Origin: Panopea generosa
Taxonomy: Eukaryota; Mollusca; Bivalvia; Adapedonta; Hiatellidae
DNA length: 64,000 bases
Direction of reading: 5' to 3'
Assembly: GCA_029582155.1 (NCBI GenBank)
Contig: CM055901.1
Span: forward strand, 2,000,001-2,064,000
This document shows, piece after piece, positions 35,939-50,615 of this stretch (position 1 is the stretch's first letter; every line of letters starts with the position of its first letter). A program made the position numbers and the translations under genes. Below the pieces are notes generated by a model. That model did not search any database. It was not told where the DNA came from and worked only from the letters and a program-made list of their open reading frames with translations.

Positions 35939-37305
35939 TAAATCAAATGTAAATGCATGTTTCTATCGACAATAACTACATCCGATGTACTTACCTGCCT
36001 GCATTTTGCGTTTCTGTCAATATAAGATAAATCGTTTGTTCCTGTGTTGTTTTTATGTCGCGGTTTTTACATTTTAGTCAAATAAAGTTTGAATAAAATG
36101 AAACTCAATCTCCAAATGGACAAATATACATCGTTCACACGGTGATTGACTAATTGATAAAATATCAATCGCGTTTGACATTCTTATAACTATCATCTTG
36201 TGTGAAATACTTCAATTTCGTTTTATTTCTTCAAATATCATTTATTTAGGTTAAAACAGAAGAAAAAAAATCACATCCGCGTATATATGAGATTGCACGC
36301 GTGAATGCGTACGTGTGTGTCTGTTTTTGATAAGAACAGAAAGAAAAGCATATTTGAATGAGAGATCCAAATAATATTGTTTAATTATTGACAAATGGAA
36401 TTTAGAAAGATATATACATTAAACAGTGTATTTACCACAGCATCGTAACGATCAGTATTTATAGACTTCTGTCATAAATAGACCCAAGCCTAAGAAATGA
36501 ACATTATTCTCATATTCGTTTTTCTCCTTTAATATTCAAGAGCGTAACTCTTTAATATGGAGGCTGAGAAAAGTACACTTAATATTGTTTCCATGCTGAA
36601 GATTGAAAGATGAAACACGAATATCAAACTGAGAACTGCCTTTCTAAATCTTAATCACAATTAGCAAAATCACTTCAATTCACGCTCTCACTCGCGTGAA
36701 CGTATGTCACAGAGTACGTCACACAATAGTTAATGTAGCATGGTATCGAATAACGTGCCTCGTGTCGGTTCGCGCCGTCTCAGGGCGTTACACTGGTAAC
36801 AGTCAATGCAACTTTCCATTAACAAATTGTATGGTGCGAAATCTTAAAAGCTATTATAATATTAGTGGTAACTAAATAGTGTCGCTCTAGAGACAAGGTG
36901 TCATGGGCAGGATATATAGTTAAATAAGGCTTTGTGCGAAATTGATATAAAGGATCCCCATTATGGCTGTAACAAAAGGATTTTTTTATTCTGTAATTGG
37001 TCGAACATTCTTGATCAGATCTGATGGTACATGTGTTTATGTAAACTCCTTCCGGTGTGCTCAATATAATATCTTGCAGTTTAAACTGTTATTTTTGTCA
37101 AGCGGAAAACCGGCGTTTGGATCTGAGTATTGGACGCCGGTTTGATCAAATGTTCAGCCTGACGGTTTTGCATTACCGACACCAAGTACTGATTACATTA
37201 TATCATACTACCAAGGAAACAGACTCAACCACTATTTCAGAAATAATTGAGCTTACTTCGACATTCTATAATGATCTTTTTTTATTTAGATATGTTAAAA
37301 ATTAC
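35939..37305. other. Spacer with a CpG-richer patch
   Basis: At 36680-36800 CpG words cluster (ACTCGCGTGAACG, GTACGTCACAC, CGGTTCGCGCCGTC), with a CRE half-site TACGTCAC. This could be a promoter or enhancer, but no adjoining exon is recognisable. Confidence 0.3.
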
Positions 37306-37855
<550 letters not shown>

Positions 37856-40800
37856 TACCATTTATATCAACATTATTATAATTATAACCGATAGTCTGAC
37901 GTTTAAATTTGATATTGTAAATAACTTCAAAAGTTTTAACCTTTCTTGACAAAGTAAAAAAACACAGTACAAATTATTATTATTTTCTCAACTTTATAAT
38001 TGGTATCTATTTTTATTATAGACCACATGTAGACTCACCTATCACCCTGTAAAACTAGTGTGGGTGGAAGAGGTCATATATCATGCAATGCACATATAAA
38101 ATGTTTTGATGATTGTCTTAAACATTATTTAAATCATAGATGAATATTCAACATGGTGGACTGCACAAAAACGAAGCTCGTACTGTCCAGCTGTTTAAAC
38201 ATAAAGACAAACTGTATATCATATTCATTGAAAACAACTTCAGTAACAGCCAATAGTTTTTATCGTAATTAAATATCAATTAAAATACAACCGATGAGAC
38301 ATATAAGCATTTCATTTGATATCGTTAACTCGGTTTTTTATATACATGTTAACAATAATATTATATGCTTACGTTACATATAAAGAAATCTTGAATATTG
38401 AAATTAATACTATTTCTTTTTAAATTCAACTTGGTATAAGTAATAATTCTAATCTTATAATTATAGAACACTAAATATTTAAATACGTTTTTTTTTTTAT
38501 TTGGCCAATATGATTATTTGGTTGGAATAGTATAGATGCTACGGTGTATATAGTACAACGTACATAAATGCGCATGTGCGTGTAATGGTATGTATAATGC
38601 GAAAGCTTAATACATGCCTGCAATATGTAAAAAAAAAAAAAGCATATGTAACAATGTATAGAAAAAAAAACACCGAAAATCCATCTACGTTGTACAAGGG
38701 GAATATAGTGCATAACGATAAAGTTTGAGAGTCATTTCGCAACTGCCGCTACAGGGGAAAAAAGTGTAATTGTCATTGCACAGCTTCTTGGGATAAAATG
38801 TATCGATCAATACAGACTGATTATGGTCACGCAAGAAGAAACATGGCATTGATGTTAGCTAAGGTCACGTGTCCTGCATGCGCCCTCCGGCGGCATTGTC
38901 GTCTTTCACCATAACATCTGGCAGAAGAATGTCAAGCGATTGTATTATGATAATATTAAAAGAAGGCAATTCCGACACCAGATGGGCAAGAATGTATTAT
39001 AAATGAAGCGACAAATGTCCGTAATGTAGTTAAGAGTTGATGCTCAAAGGAAATCAATAATAATCTTTAACAATCTCAATATAACAATATAGAAGAACAC
39101 AGAGATACTGAAATTAAGCAGTATTCTTTTAACGAAATCAATACTGCACAGGCTTATATTTAACAACTGGAGATATCTTCGGAAAGTTGAAATTCCACGA
39201 CACTAAGTTAATGCAAAGAAATAAAATTGAAATACTGAATGATTAACTTTTGGTATTCTGACAAAACCAAAAAAAAAAAGACAAATGCGGGCAATGTCAG
39301 TGAATTTCCTTTCTTTATGAAATTTTCAGTAAAGAAGTAATTTTGGGAAAAGAGAAATTAAAATAATGAAATAAATCATGAATAATGTTCAGGAAGCAAG
39401 CAAAACCAGAGATTTGAAGAATGTCCCCCTGTCATTTTTCTTGATTAACCACGTGCCTATTGAACTACCAGATTCAGTGGGAAATAACAATGAAATTACA
39501 ATTTTAATGAGTTCAAACGAGATACGAGAGAATGCGAGACAGATTTTATAGTTTTTTAGTTATTTTTTTTAAGCGTGAAATTGATTTTACAATTTACTAA
39601 TTTACATAATCTAACCGAACGTGATATGTACGAAGTGTGCCAAGACGTAATTGTTACCATATTATACGACGGTCCCAGCAGTTATCATTGTTTGATTAAA
39701 ATTTCGTTAGTGTATTTATTTTTACAAACAAACGGTAACGGTAGATATGTCGGAATGATTGAAATACTAGAACATTTTTATTCATGTTATTGGGGGAGAT
39801 TTGGTAGAAAAGGTACCGTCTGAATGTAATGACCAACGTTGATAAGCATACTATGATAATAATTGAGACGAACATGATATCCAGAAATTGATTTTTAATC
39901 AAACCAGCTTTCTCTACTAGTCTCATATCAGATGATTTTAGATTCACAAAAACACTAAGAATCATTCAGAACTATTTGTCAGTATGCGCGGTTATCGAAA
40001 GTCGACGTATTAAAAACTCGTGTATGCATTACTCAATGATAAAATTAAAACTATTATATGCATACTCTCTATGTGTTTTGAAAGCAGTATTAACTCCATG
40101 TGAAATGAATTGTATACATCTCCCCTACCATTCCATGTAGAATTATTTTTCATCAGAAACTATTTCACCTAGAAGTCTCGGGCTTAGTGTAATATTGTGC
40201 ACCACCGTACGGCGAATTAGACATTGGATGTTGTCGCTATCCCAAACACAAGATGAACGGGAGACAAAACAGGTTTGAATATTTTCATGAATGAAATTAA
40301 ACATATATGAATGAATTTGTAAATATTTTTAAGATAAACAACGTATCACTAAAGAACCAAATATAAATTATTTACAATAAATAATTGCAGTTTTATTGCA
40401 AACTATGGAGGAAGATAAATGTTATTTATACAAACTATGGAGGAAGATAACAGTCATTTAATACAAGTTATCTTGACGGTGTGGTCATTTTATTTCATTG
40501 CTCCTTGTAACGATACTTTCTGCTTTAAGAATAATATCAAAATGGAATTACAAACTTACTTAACTATTTCAACTATTGTCTATAAAGTCACGATTTTGCT
40601 ACAAAATACAATACTAGCATATTGAAACGTACATGCTTTTCATAATAACCGTATTATTTATTGCCGTGTTGCTGAATACGGGATTCGGAAAGCAAGATGT
40701 TTAATGTTAAAAATTACATTTTGCCTAACGAGAAGTATTTTTTAGATACCTATATTTATATTTATAATTAGATTTATACTTATAATATTATAAACGGCAC

Positions 40801-40989
40801 GTTCTTCCATCATTCTGACATTTTCAACATGGTCATGTAACTGGTTAACTCTAGTCTTTCTTTTACATAAAAGTATGTCTTCTAAGAGTAACGGATGTCC
40901 TCTTTCACTTGTCGTCTTTCCGTTTATTGCGATGGTCAGAATTGAGTATCACCAAAATTAACGTAGTTAAGCAAAAACTTATAAACTAA
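37856..40989. other. Non-coding stretch
   Basis: An A-run at 38627-38641. A CpG/E-box spot GGTCACGTGTCC...CTCCGGCGGC lies near 38862-38895. A 32-bp tandem duplication places CAAACTATGGAGGAAGATAA at 40399 and 40431. No gene recognised. Confidence 0.45.
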
Positions 40990-41200
40990 AAACAAACACG
41001 CTTTCCTGGGATCCTGGAATGTTTACAATAACACGAACACATCCATCATCGCAAGTAAATTATACCTTTCCCACTTGAATCAGTGGTGAGAAACGAAGGA
41101 CAATGAGGCGCAATGTGGTATAACCTTCATAACGGAAACGATGACCGAGCGGGGATTCAAACTCACGATCCCAGGATAGATATCCAGATGCGCTACAGAT
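40990..41200 (-). mobile_element. SINE, family B, minus-strand copy
   Basis: On the minus strand: CGTGAGTTTGAATCCCCGCT (degenerate B box), ACCACATTGCGCCTCATTGT, CACCACTGATTCAAGTGGGA and CAGGATCCCAGGAAAGC. The GACGCTAAA tail is missing or decayed. Confidence 0.8.
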
Positions 41201-41959
41201 GCTATAATGCAAGCAGAAATGCACACTGATTTACGTAAAAAAAAATCCCAATATAAATATCAACCTTTTAAAGTATTCGGTTAAATAAATATTGTGAAAC
41301 ACGAACCGTGGTCAAAACATAATTAAATAATACCAAACTATACGAATGAAAGGTAGCTAGTTGTGTCTATAGTAACGACCGTATCTTTGTTACATCGTAC
41401 CCAGTGCCCTGCTGTTAATGTGTGTATTCAATTACCCCGGTCATTCAGATTATACTAGCGTACTATTCAGCTGGTTAAGAATCTAATCGGTAAAACCAGG
41501 ATGCCTTTTTTTGTCATTTTCTTTTTTTTTTATTTACCAAAGACAATGATTGAGTTCTAATGTTTTTATGTTTGTGTGTCTGGAAGATGCGTTACTTATT
41601 TTTACATTGTGATAAAGATTTAATAAACCTGAAAATGTTCACCACCAGTTTGACCTGTGTCATACAGTTTAAAACTTCACTTTCCGGTCAGTATATCTGC
41701 ATACATAAAGTATTAGAAACTTTGTTCTATTCAACGTTCAATATTATGAATATTGTTTAGAATTCCGAAAGCTCTAATAATATGTATTGTAATCAATATT
41801 AACATAGTGTATACATTTTGATGCGAGTTCTATGCGAGGTATACAGTTACATTATCATTATTTTATAATAATCACTCAAAAATATCGGTGATATCTATAA
41901 TATGTCTCAGCAATGTAGATAACAAACATAAAAATATCTTAGTTTCGGTCCACGCGTAT
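41201..41959. other. Spacer, nothing recognised
   Basis: AT-rich; only short chance frames. Confidence 0.5.
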
Positions 41960-42192
41960 AACAGGGTTTAACGCCATCTTTAACACATTTAAGGTCACAT
42001 ATGACATATCAAGTTATATTAGTTGAGGAAGACAACCGAATGAATCTGAGTAAAACCACTTTCCTTCCGCAAAAAAAATTCAAAATTTCTCACATAAAGT
42101 TTTTTGGAGTGAGCGTGACTCGGACCTACGACCTTAGCAATGAGATGTCAATGATTGTAAGACGGCACATAAGACCACTCGGTCAAGCGTAT
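41960..42192 (-). mobile_element. SINE, family C, unexpanded copy
   Basis: Carries TTTAACGCCATCTTTAACAC, one copy of the 56-bp motif (CATATGACATATCAAGTTAT, TTAGTTGAGGAAGAC), TAAAACCACTTTCC, CTCACATAAAGTTTTTTGGA and the minus-strand tRNA-like head (GACCTACGACCTTAGC ... GACCACTCGGTCA). It is the single-unit counterpart of the copy at 34585-35650 and shows what the array grew from. Confidence 0.9.
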
Positions 42193-44439
42193 AAAAAGTG
42201 TTCATTTTCTAAACCAGATTTGAAAATAAGCGCTCTGCGATACAAGATTAAGTAAATATATAATTAGCATGTTCATTTCATAAATAAAAATCTTGTATAC
42301 ATATTTAAATAACATATTAGTAAAGAACGTTGTGCAGATTCTATCCGACACAACGGCTATCGGCACTATACTAAAAAGACAGAAATTTTCGTGAATCTGT
42401 TTCGGGTATACGGCTGATTTTAATTTTTGAATAATTTAAATATATCGTATTCACAACTTGCATGTTTACCTTATACGTGCATTTTTTACGTATAGCTCCA
42501 GCTGATTTAAATTTAAGAAAACAACTGTATAGATACAGCGTTAAAGGGCTAATGACTCATTTTAAAACCTAATATGGGCCTATTAACACCATAATTATGT
42601 TAAAACGTGTGTAGTAGATCTACAAGTGACGTCCAATTATGCAAAAATGTATCAAAATTGCGCGAGTGAGACATGAACCTTTAAAATTCGGACTCCAAAA
42701 TCAACACTCCAAACACCGCCTGATGATGAAGTCTTACCATGATGATGTAAAGTACAACCCATAAACGCGTTAGTTTAAGGCTTATTTCAAAATAAAGAGT
42801 ATTTTATAATTAAAACATGAATATTTGCAAACATGCATTTAATGATATAAACCTAACAAAATTACAAAAAAATAGTTTTAATTACATTCTCTGTGGATTA
42901 ATTGGATTTGACATTAGAGCGTTATTTTGCAAAATTTACCATATCATATACGATGAATATTGTGATAGTGTTTAATAAGCCGCTCGGAAAACGCTCCATT
43001 TTATCAAGAATAATTGAAAACAATTTGAAGGTTAAATATAAGAGTGTATTAAACTAAACAAATAATATTGGAACTTTAGGGAAACATTTTTTTTTTACTT
43101 AATATGCACGTTACAGTAGACATGCGCTTTGAGTTTGAAAGTAAGAAAACTTTTAAAGAGGCGTGCGCGCCGAGCGTTTTCTGTAAAATTAAAGATTATT
43201 AAGTCTGTTTATGCGGTTATTAAAATCATGGACACTATTTAAAGATGTTAAACTTTTGTTTTCAAACCTCTGTGCTGCCTACGTTCACTTTACTCGTATT
43301 TACAATTACTTCTATCATGAGAATGTTTGCGTATATATATATATATATATATACATATCGGCGTATATAGTGGCGTTCATTTCTGTGTTATACTCTATTT
43401 TTTCACTAATAACGTATCCATATGATTACATACTATATTTTTACGTGAACATTATTTATCGATGAGTTATAAACTGAAGCATACACGTTCTTGAAATTAG
43501 TGAATACATTTTAGATATACATCTCTGAATGATGTGTTTATATTAAAACCAGTAACTTTTCGGTTGTTTCATTCACATCTGTCAGCAGCGAAATAAGTGT
43601 TTTTGAAATGACAAATTATGAACAAAAAATTAATATCTAAGACATTATTATCCCCCAAAGTTCTAAAATAGTTAAGAGATATGATATTATCCCCGCATCA
43701 TTAATATTAATAATCAAATATGCCTGTATTATAGAAATTCAAATTTATAAAATAACATATTTTTAAATATAGGCTAAAATTTCCTTTTTTTATACAAATC
43801 AATATCTTTATAAAGTGTGCGTTTAACATAAGTATCCAATTTAAGAAAACTATGTTTTCATAAATAATGTCGGGAACAAATCAAAAGTGTTTTAGATAAA
43901 ATTAATTGTTTGATTTAATTTAATTTCGTTATAAAATATTCGAAATTAATTTTAAATAAATACTAAATCTCACTGCTATTGTCTTTTTCGAATAGTATTT
44001 ACTCATATTTTGTCTTACTCTCATTTTAACCAATATACTTTTCTAAAGTTATACAAATTTAAGCGAAATTATATATATTTTTTTATTATTATTTTTTATT
44101 ATTTTTAATAAAAGCAAATTTGTACATATATCTAAAGTGATCACAACGACTCCTTACCTACATATTTCCTTTATTTCTGATTCATAATTTCCTGCTTCTG
44201 TCCTGAACGTGGAATGCCGACCGGTATCAAAGCACTTTGAAATCAGAAGAAAAATAATTTGTAGTATTTCCTCTTCTTAAGTCCAAATTTGTCCCATAAT
44301 CCTGTGCAATCTGGAAAAAGTAATTTCGTTTTTCTACAAAAGTTTAAGTCTACCTTACTAAACCGCGTTCGTGTCGGTGTAAATAACAACAGTACACTGA
44401 ACTTATCTTGAGAAACTTAAGTACAAATAAAACTTCTTC
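42193..44439. other. Non-coding AT-rich stretch
   Basis: Contains a (TA)n tract at 43331-43353 and a GCGTGCGCGCCGAGCG spot near 43161. No gene or known repeat recognised. Confidence 0.45.
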
Positions 44440-44765
44440 TTTCCTAAATCGTACAAATTTCCTATTTCCTGTGTCCTAGAGCCCCGTCCGTCTGGTCGTA
44501 TCATATTCTTCCAAGAGATGCCCGAGCACCGCATTATGCCAAGAACATCTGACCTCGCTTCCGAAATCTTCGACCAATCAGAACGCTCCTAAGAATCCAA
44601 TACCATAACGATTTACGATATTTACGACTTTCTTTCGCGTGCCGAAATATTCATAAGAAAGTCTACGGGGTATGGAACAGTAGAGGGTGCGGAAGTGTTT
44701 GGAATTCGATACTGCCATGTCATCTGCTGTCTTCTTCATTTGCATGTGTGACATTTGCATAATTT
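44440..44765 (-). promoter_or_regulatory. Candidate promoter-type region with two octamers
   Basis: ATTTGCAT occurs at 44738-44745 and 44753-44760 (ATGCAAAT on the minus strand), 15 bp apart, in a region poorer in AT than its flanks. A CCAAT box (GACCAATCAG) lies at about 44572-44581. Octamers are POU-factor sites and occur in histone H2B and snRNA promoters. No histone or snRNA sequence is present nearby, so the role is open. Confidence 0.25.
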
Positions 44766-45892
44766 TCTTCTTGGTTAGAAAGCTTTTGTGTTAATAAATA
44801 ATGAGACGGGGCGAAACGAAGTCTGTTGAACGAAAAAATAGCTTTGCTGAACGGGGTTTTCAATTCTCCCTAGAATAAAATCCGGTCAGAAAATTAAATA
44901 ATACGTTTAAATGTTTATGTAAATGGTTACAAGAAAGTTAATTAAGTTTGACATATAAATACAATTACGAAAAGTAAGTGTTATAAGGGTAACGTAGTTT
45001 GCATTTGTAAACGCTGAAAGAAAATGAAGATTTTTATAAGAAAGTAATCAATACTCTGATGACGTACGTTCCTTGTCTGGACCGCTTTATATCTGACTTC
45101 TCTAGTTAGAAGTTTCATGATTATATACACGTACACTTATGCTTTGTATAATGTCTAATGAAATAGTTAAACAAGCAAACAAGTAACTTAAACGAACTAC
45201 TAGTAGTTAAGTTACAGACAAATAGAAAATAGGTATACAAGTAAACTTAAACTGGTTTGAAAACTGGCAGAATATTTATTGGATTTATACTCACAATAAA
45301 AGAATGTTTCGACCATTATCATTTATGTTTAACTCTGAACTCTGGCTTGGGGAGATTATATACATCAAACAACTATGTAATAAACATGGCCAATTTTTTA
45401 TATACCGTTTGAACGAAAAGGCGCTTAGGATATAAATGTATTTTTTGCACAGTTTATAGATATAACCACCCATTGCACAGTCGTGGATAAGTGAGATGAC
45501 TTTACGCCAACATTTTCAAATGCAATAAAACAACAATAATGTGTAGGCTAATTAATGACATTGGGCATATCTAAATATCAAATTTTGGTAACAGTTTTCG
45601 AGAAACAGAGCTAAACACAAATATAACAAAAACTTAACGTTGTGTAGGCCAAGTTAAAATGTCCGTAGACTCTCTAAGCCAAACACTTGAGAGAAACGGA
45701 TAAAATGTCACCAAAACTACGATGCATAGTTTTTATTAGCATTACCTATTACACAACTATAGACGCAACTTGTTGACTCTACAAAACAGTTTCTGACAAA
45801 CAGAACCTAACATTAAATCATTCGGTAAAATTGTAGATCGTATATAAAACCTGTTATATTTCCGGCATACTGTCTGTTTGAAGTATATTGTA
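44766..45892. other. Spacer, nothing recognised
   Basis: AT-rich; no coding or repeat signal seen. Confidence 0.5.
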
Positions 45893-46049
45893 CAGTTTAA
45901 CCTATATTAGTGGTAACATCTGTTAAGCAACCACTTGTCTTCAACAGCCACATTTTCTATTATATATCAATAATTATATTTACATCACGCTGTATTAAGC
46001 AGCCACCTGCCTTAAGGGGTCGTTTTTCTGCTCGAGATATGTTTGATTG
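45893..46049. mobile_element. MITE-like element, CAGTCAAACC family, decayed copy
   Basis: Left end CAGTTTAACCTATATTAG after TA; AAGCAACCACTTGTCTTCAA and TATTAAGCAGCCACCTGCCT match the interior of 21956-22131; right end ATATGTTTGATTG. Both ends have substitutions. Confidence 0.8.
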
Positions 46050-47343
46050 AATATGGAAAAAGTTTAATTAATTTCATTGAAACACACCACACCACCTAGC
46101 GCCCCAGCCCTTTCCCCTACTTAATGACGAAACGTATATTAACACTGGATGACGACTTATGCTAGGGTCTAACCACTGGGTTACAATATGTTTAAATTAC
46201 ATTACATAGCAGGTGATACTCTGAAAACATATCGATCTTTTCACTGATTCTCCCCATGTCCGACACTGATCATACGTCATTTCCGGACTATGAAATGGCT
46301 GATCCAATTTGCCGCCTAATGGATGGTCAAATTAGACAAGAATTCGCATAGGAATTCGACTGAATGCATTCAAATTACCTTTGGTGGAAAGAGAAAATAA
46401 CAATGACAAACTAATTTGTAACTTATAGATCGCAGAAGTCAGTTCCATTAAAGGCCTTCCTGCGTCCGTTTGTGCTCTTTGTGTTTATTCGCGCTTGGCA
46501 CAGTGGGCAGACGACACTATTAACAAATTCTTTAAATTGTCTGTAAATTATGATATATCGTGGTTATTTTATTTTAAAGATAAGATATAAGAAGAAAAAT
46601 TGAAATGTCAACAGCAAACTGACGTGTGTACAGTGCGTTTTGGTATCTATACCCGCACGTCCCCAAAAGCGCGCGAAGAAAGCTCAATCGACCAAAATTC
46701 GGCTTCACTGGCAGTTTACTTAACTGCTTAAAACCTCAACTAAGTTTTGACTGGCTATTTACCTATTGTGTAATCAACAGCATATGCAGTTTTACTAGAA
46801 CCAGTCTAAAATCATTGTCACCTGGATGTTTAAGTATTATTTAAAAATATACTGGTTAAACAGGGACCGGTTCTCGCCAAGGCATTTGATATAAACTAGT
46901 TTAAAACATGTTGTTGTTGTTATTAGCAGGACTTTACGCCAAAAACATAACCCTGCTTATGTCGTCGTGTTCAAGCTTTGCAGTGTTGACCAACGCCAAA
47001 ATGATCGTACGCAATAGGGACTACTTTTATTCTTCAAATTTCATAATTCCTCAATATAACCGAGCAGAAACAAAACAAACAATAAACACCATATTGTATA
47101 TATTATATTGTGTCATTTCTAGAAATTTGTTGCATAAAATAAACCAAACGTACAAAAATAATATCGAATTTGGAAGGCGTATTGTTATTTATTAAAGCTC
47201 TGTTATCAATATTTAAAGAACTTTTATTTGCTCATAACGAGTTGAAAGCTTTAATCCAATTTACTGAAGAAAAAAAAGATTATGTAAGGTGTACTCTTAT
47301 AAACATAACTTTTGAATAATATTCTAGTGGTCAAAAATCATTA
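46050..47343. other. Spacer, nothing firmly recognised
   Basis: The plus frame at 46908-47195 (95 codons) starts with a hydrophobic MLLLLLAGLYA that could mimic a signal peptide, but part of that run comes from GTT triplets and the rest shows no domain. Confidence 0.35.
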
Positions 47344-47641
<298 letters not shown>

Positions 47642-48545
47642 CTTGAATGAAAAGGCACATTATTAAACTACATGTAAATAATAATTAAGAAATAAACCGT
47701 ATGTTGTCCGCCTTAAAATAGGTGGCTGTGGTATTTCTTGTTTCTTCCGGTAAATTATCTTAGTAACTTCCGCGTTTTGATTAAGAAATAAATTAGATCT
47801 GATGTCTTCCTCAATTTAAACCTCTCACTTGATGCAGCCAGCTACGTATAGCCTAATTAATAAAAACATAATACTAAAGTAACTGAAACCATATCAGATC
47901 ATCCCTACTTTCACATATCTTTCGGTTCAATCCGAAATGACCTTTTACGCGTGAGACGTACGCAAAGCTCATTCAATTTGCAAAATCCCTTTTTCTTATT
48001 CTGTAATCTTTTCCATTGTTTTACTCAATATTTTTTACCAATGTATGTTAAAGAAATCTCCCAACCAGACTGAAGACTTTACCGAATTACAGAAAATCAA
48101 TGGTATCGACATCTCTGATTAGTTCAGCTTTTGTTGTCGGTGTTTCTTATTTAATTCATACGGTTTTGGTACAAAAAAGTGAGAATCCATTAATTATTCA
48201 TTAAACTAATTAGGTAGGATTCCTCCATATGCTATCACGTGAATATGTATACGTGTGTATTCTTTAGACGAAGCTTTAAGTATCCAATTAAGCTAAGTTG
48301 CGCACATGTCGCTGTTTGTCACTATTGGACGTTACAGGTCGCCATTGACAACCACGTTCTTGGAACAAAATACTGTTTGGAAACTGTTCAATAAACGTTA
48401 AATGTTATCAAATGTTTTGAATTTATTGGATTTGTTACTCACATACGAGTATATGTTTTTACACAAATGTGTAAATAAAAAATTTAGTTATTTTTATAAG
48501 CAAGAAAATATTAATAATTATCATGTTCTCCCGCTCTAGGGTCGT
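47642..48545. other. Spacer, nothing recognised
   Basis: Ordinary AT-rich sequence. Confidence 0.5.
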
Positions 48546-48768
48546 TTTCACGAACCTTTTCTTAGACTTAAGCTTAATAATTCAAATCTAGATATTATAT
48601 ATCTTGTTAACCATGGCAGATAGAATAGTTGTGAAAGTGTATTTTACTGTATATAAGGTGTCTCTTACCGTTGCATTGTTATGTCTCAAAATTGGTCTCC
48701 AAGTGTGTTTTTCAAATTTCTTTCTTGAGTTCAAGTCTTTGACTATTCTCAGGATTGGTTGGTGAAAT
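48546..48768. mobile_element. MITE-like element, ATTCACCAA family, copy 2
   Basis: Shares CATGGCAGATAGAATAGTTG, TTTCTTGAGTTCAAGTCTTT and the right end GATTGGTTGGTGAAAT with the element at 31810-32017. The left end TTTCACGAACCTTTTCTTAG is diverged. Confidence 0.8.
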
Positions 48769-49194
48769 CAAACAGTATTAAACTGTCTCAATTTCACCAA
48801 CTTCCATCTCACTCCTCCGACATGCCACCTTATGTCTTGTTTAACCACTTTGAAGAGGAGTTTGCATGTGCTTCTGCTCAAATAGTTAAGTTTTTTATTT
48901 TGTTGGCAAGTCGGCCACATACAGATAGAAAATGACGAGGTTGTTGTCTCGCAGGCAATAAATGAGAAATATCCACTATATATACGATATACAACATAAT
49001 TCGTGAAATAGGTGTTTATTAGAGAACTAATTAAAAAAAATTGTCTTATTGGAAAAAAAAAAAATTCTATGCAGATATCACGGTTAGAGGGCATCTTTAG
49101 GTCGAGAGTTTAATATTTCTAATTATCATTAATTACTTACAAGGCTACTTTACAAACAGCTAAGGCATGACTGTTTTAAACGATATGTGCACAT
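48769..49194. other. Spacer, chance open frame only
   Basis: A minus frame of 108 codons (49094-48768) includes Phe runs from homopolymer tracts; no domain. Confidence 0.4.
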
Positions 49195-49995
49195 GAAAAC
49201 TATATGCATTTGAAAAGCGTGTATATTTGTGAGACCATACAAACATTGAACATATTTATTGGTATACTAAATGCATTTGTAGACCATATAAAGAGTGAAC
49301 ACATTGATTTTTATACATGCATTGAAATGCTGGTATATTTGTGAGACCATAGATTATAAATGTTGAACATATTTAATGGTTAACCAAATGCATTTGAAAA
49401 GCGTGTATATTTGTGAGACCATACAAACATTGAACATATTTATTGGTATACTAAATGCATTTGTAGACCATATAAAGAGTGAACACATTGATTTTTATAA
49501 ATGCATTGAAATGCTGGTATATTTGTGAGACCATAGATTATAAATGTTGAACATATTTAATGGTTAACCAAATGCATTTGAAAAGCGTGTATATTTGTGA
49601 GACCATACAAACATTGAACATATTTATTGGTATACTAAATGCATATAAAGGTCGAACATAGTTATTTGTATACTAAATGCATTTGAAATGCGTGTATATT
49701 TGTAAGACCATATAACGGTTGAACATATTTATTGGTATACTAAATGCATTTAAAATGAATGTATATTTGTGTGACCACAGATTATAAATGTTGAACATAT
49801 TAATTGGTATACTTAATGCATTTAAAATGAGTGTATATTTGTGTGACCATAGATTATAAATGTTAAACATACTTATTGGTATAGCAAATGCATTTGAAAT
49901 GCGTGTATATTTGTGAGACCATATAAATGTTGAACATATTTATTGGTATACTAAATGCATTTGAAATATGTGTATATTTGTGAGACCATACAAAA
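49195..49995. repeat. ~62-bp minisatellite with a 184-bp higher-order block
   Basis: Monomers share ATTTGTGAGACCATA, TTGAACATATTTATTGGTAT and ACTAAATGCATTTG. On the left, three unlike monomers form a block of about 184 bp that recurs nearly unchanged (starts at 49206, 49390, 49574). To the right the monomers recur singly with GATTATAAATGTT or CATATAAATGTT variants. Confidence 0.93.
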
Positions 49996-49999
49996 GTGC

Positions 50000-50437
50000 A
50001 GATTACCAACTGTATTGTGTTTATTCTCATTCGTTCTCACATTGCGATTATTGTAGAGTGCGTGTCCTTCCGCATTAGACTTGCAGTGTCTCGTATTGTG
50101 AATGGACGTGTTTAAGCATGGTATTTGCAAATTCCGCTACACTGTATGTGTATACGTAATGAATAAATTATGGATGTTTTACAACGTTACAACTGATAGG
50201 ACCACATCAGGCCCACTCTTCGTGTACAAAAGATAACTTACAGAATAAGAGTAAAAAATAATATACATAATGCACATGGAACCTTGCTTCATGAAGAGCT
50301 GATGAGCTCCAATATATTCTATATAGAATATTTAAATGGTAGTCCTGCAATATGCACGAGCTACCATGAACATGCCCTATGTGTTTATACAGAGGAATGA
50401 CAATTACTATCCAATGATACATAAAAAAAATCATTTA
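50000..50437. other. Spacer, nothing recognised
   Basis: No supported feature. Confidence 0.5.
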
Positions 50438-50615
50438 CAGTCAAACCTGTGTAAGCGGCCATCTCTATTAAGCAACCACTTGTCTTAAGCAGCAACTATT
50501 GCTATTTCCGAATTTGATGCTTTCAGAGAAAATTAACCTGTATTAAGCAACAACCTGTTTTAAAAGGCCATTTTCGCTCATTCCTTTGACTGGCTGCTTA
50601 AGACAGGTTTGGCTG
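50438..50615. mobile_element. MITE-like element, CAGTCAAACC family
   Basis: Left end CAGTCAAACCTGTGTAAGCG after TA; interior TATTAAGCAACCACTTGTCT; right end GCTTAAGACAGGTTTGGCTG. The right TA is mutated. Roughly 85% like the copy at 21956-22131 by eye. Confidence 0.9.

Noticed and set aside
44440..44765. Histone H2B or snRNA gene promoter
   Set aside because: Octamers fit, but no histone coding sequence or snRNA body lies on either side.
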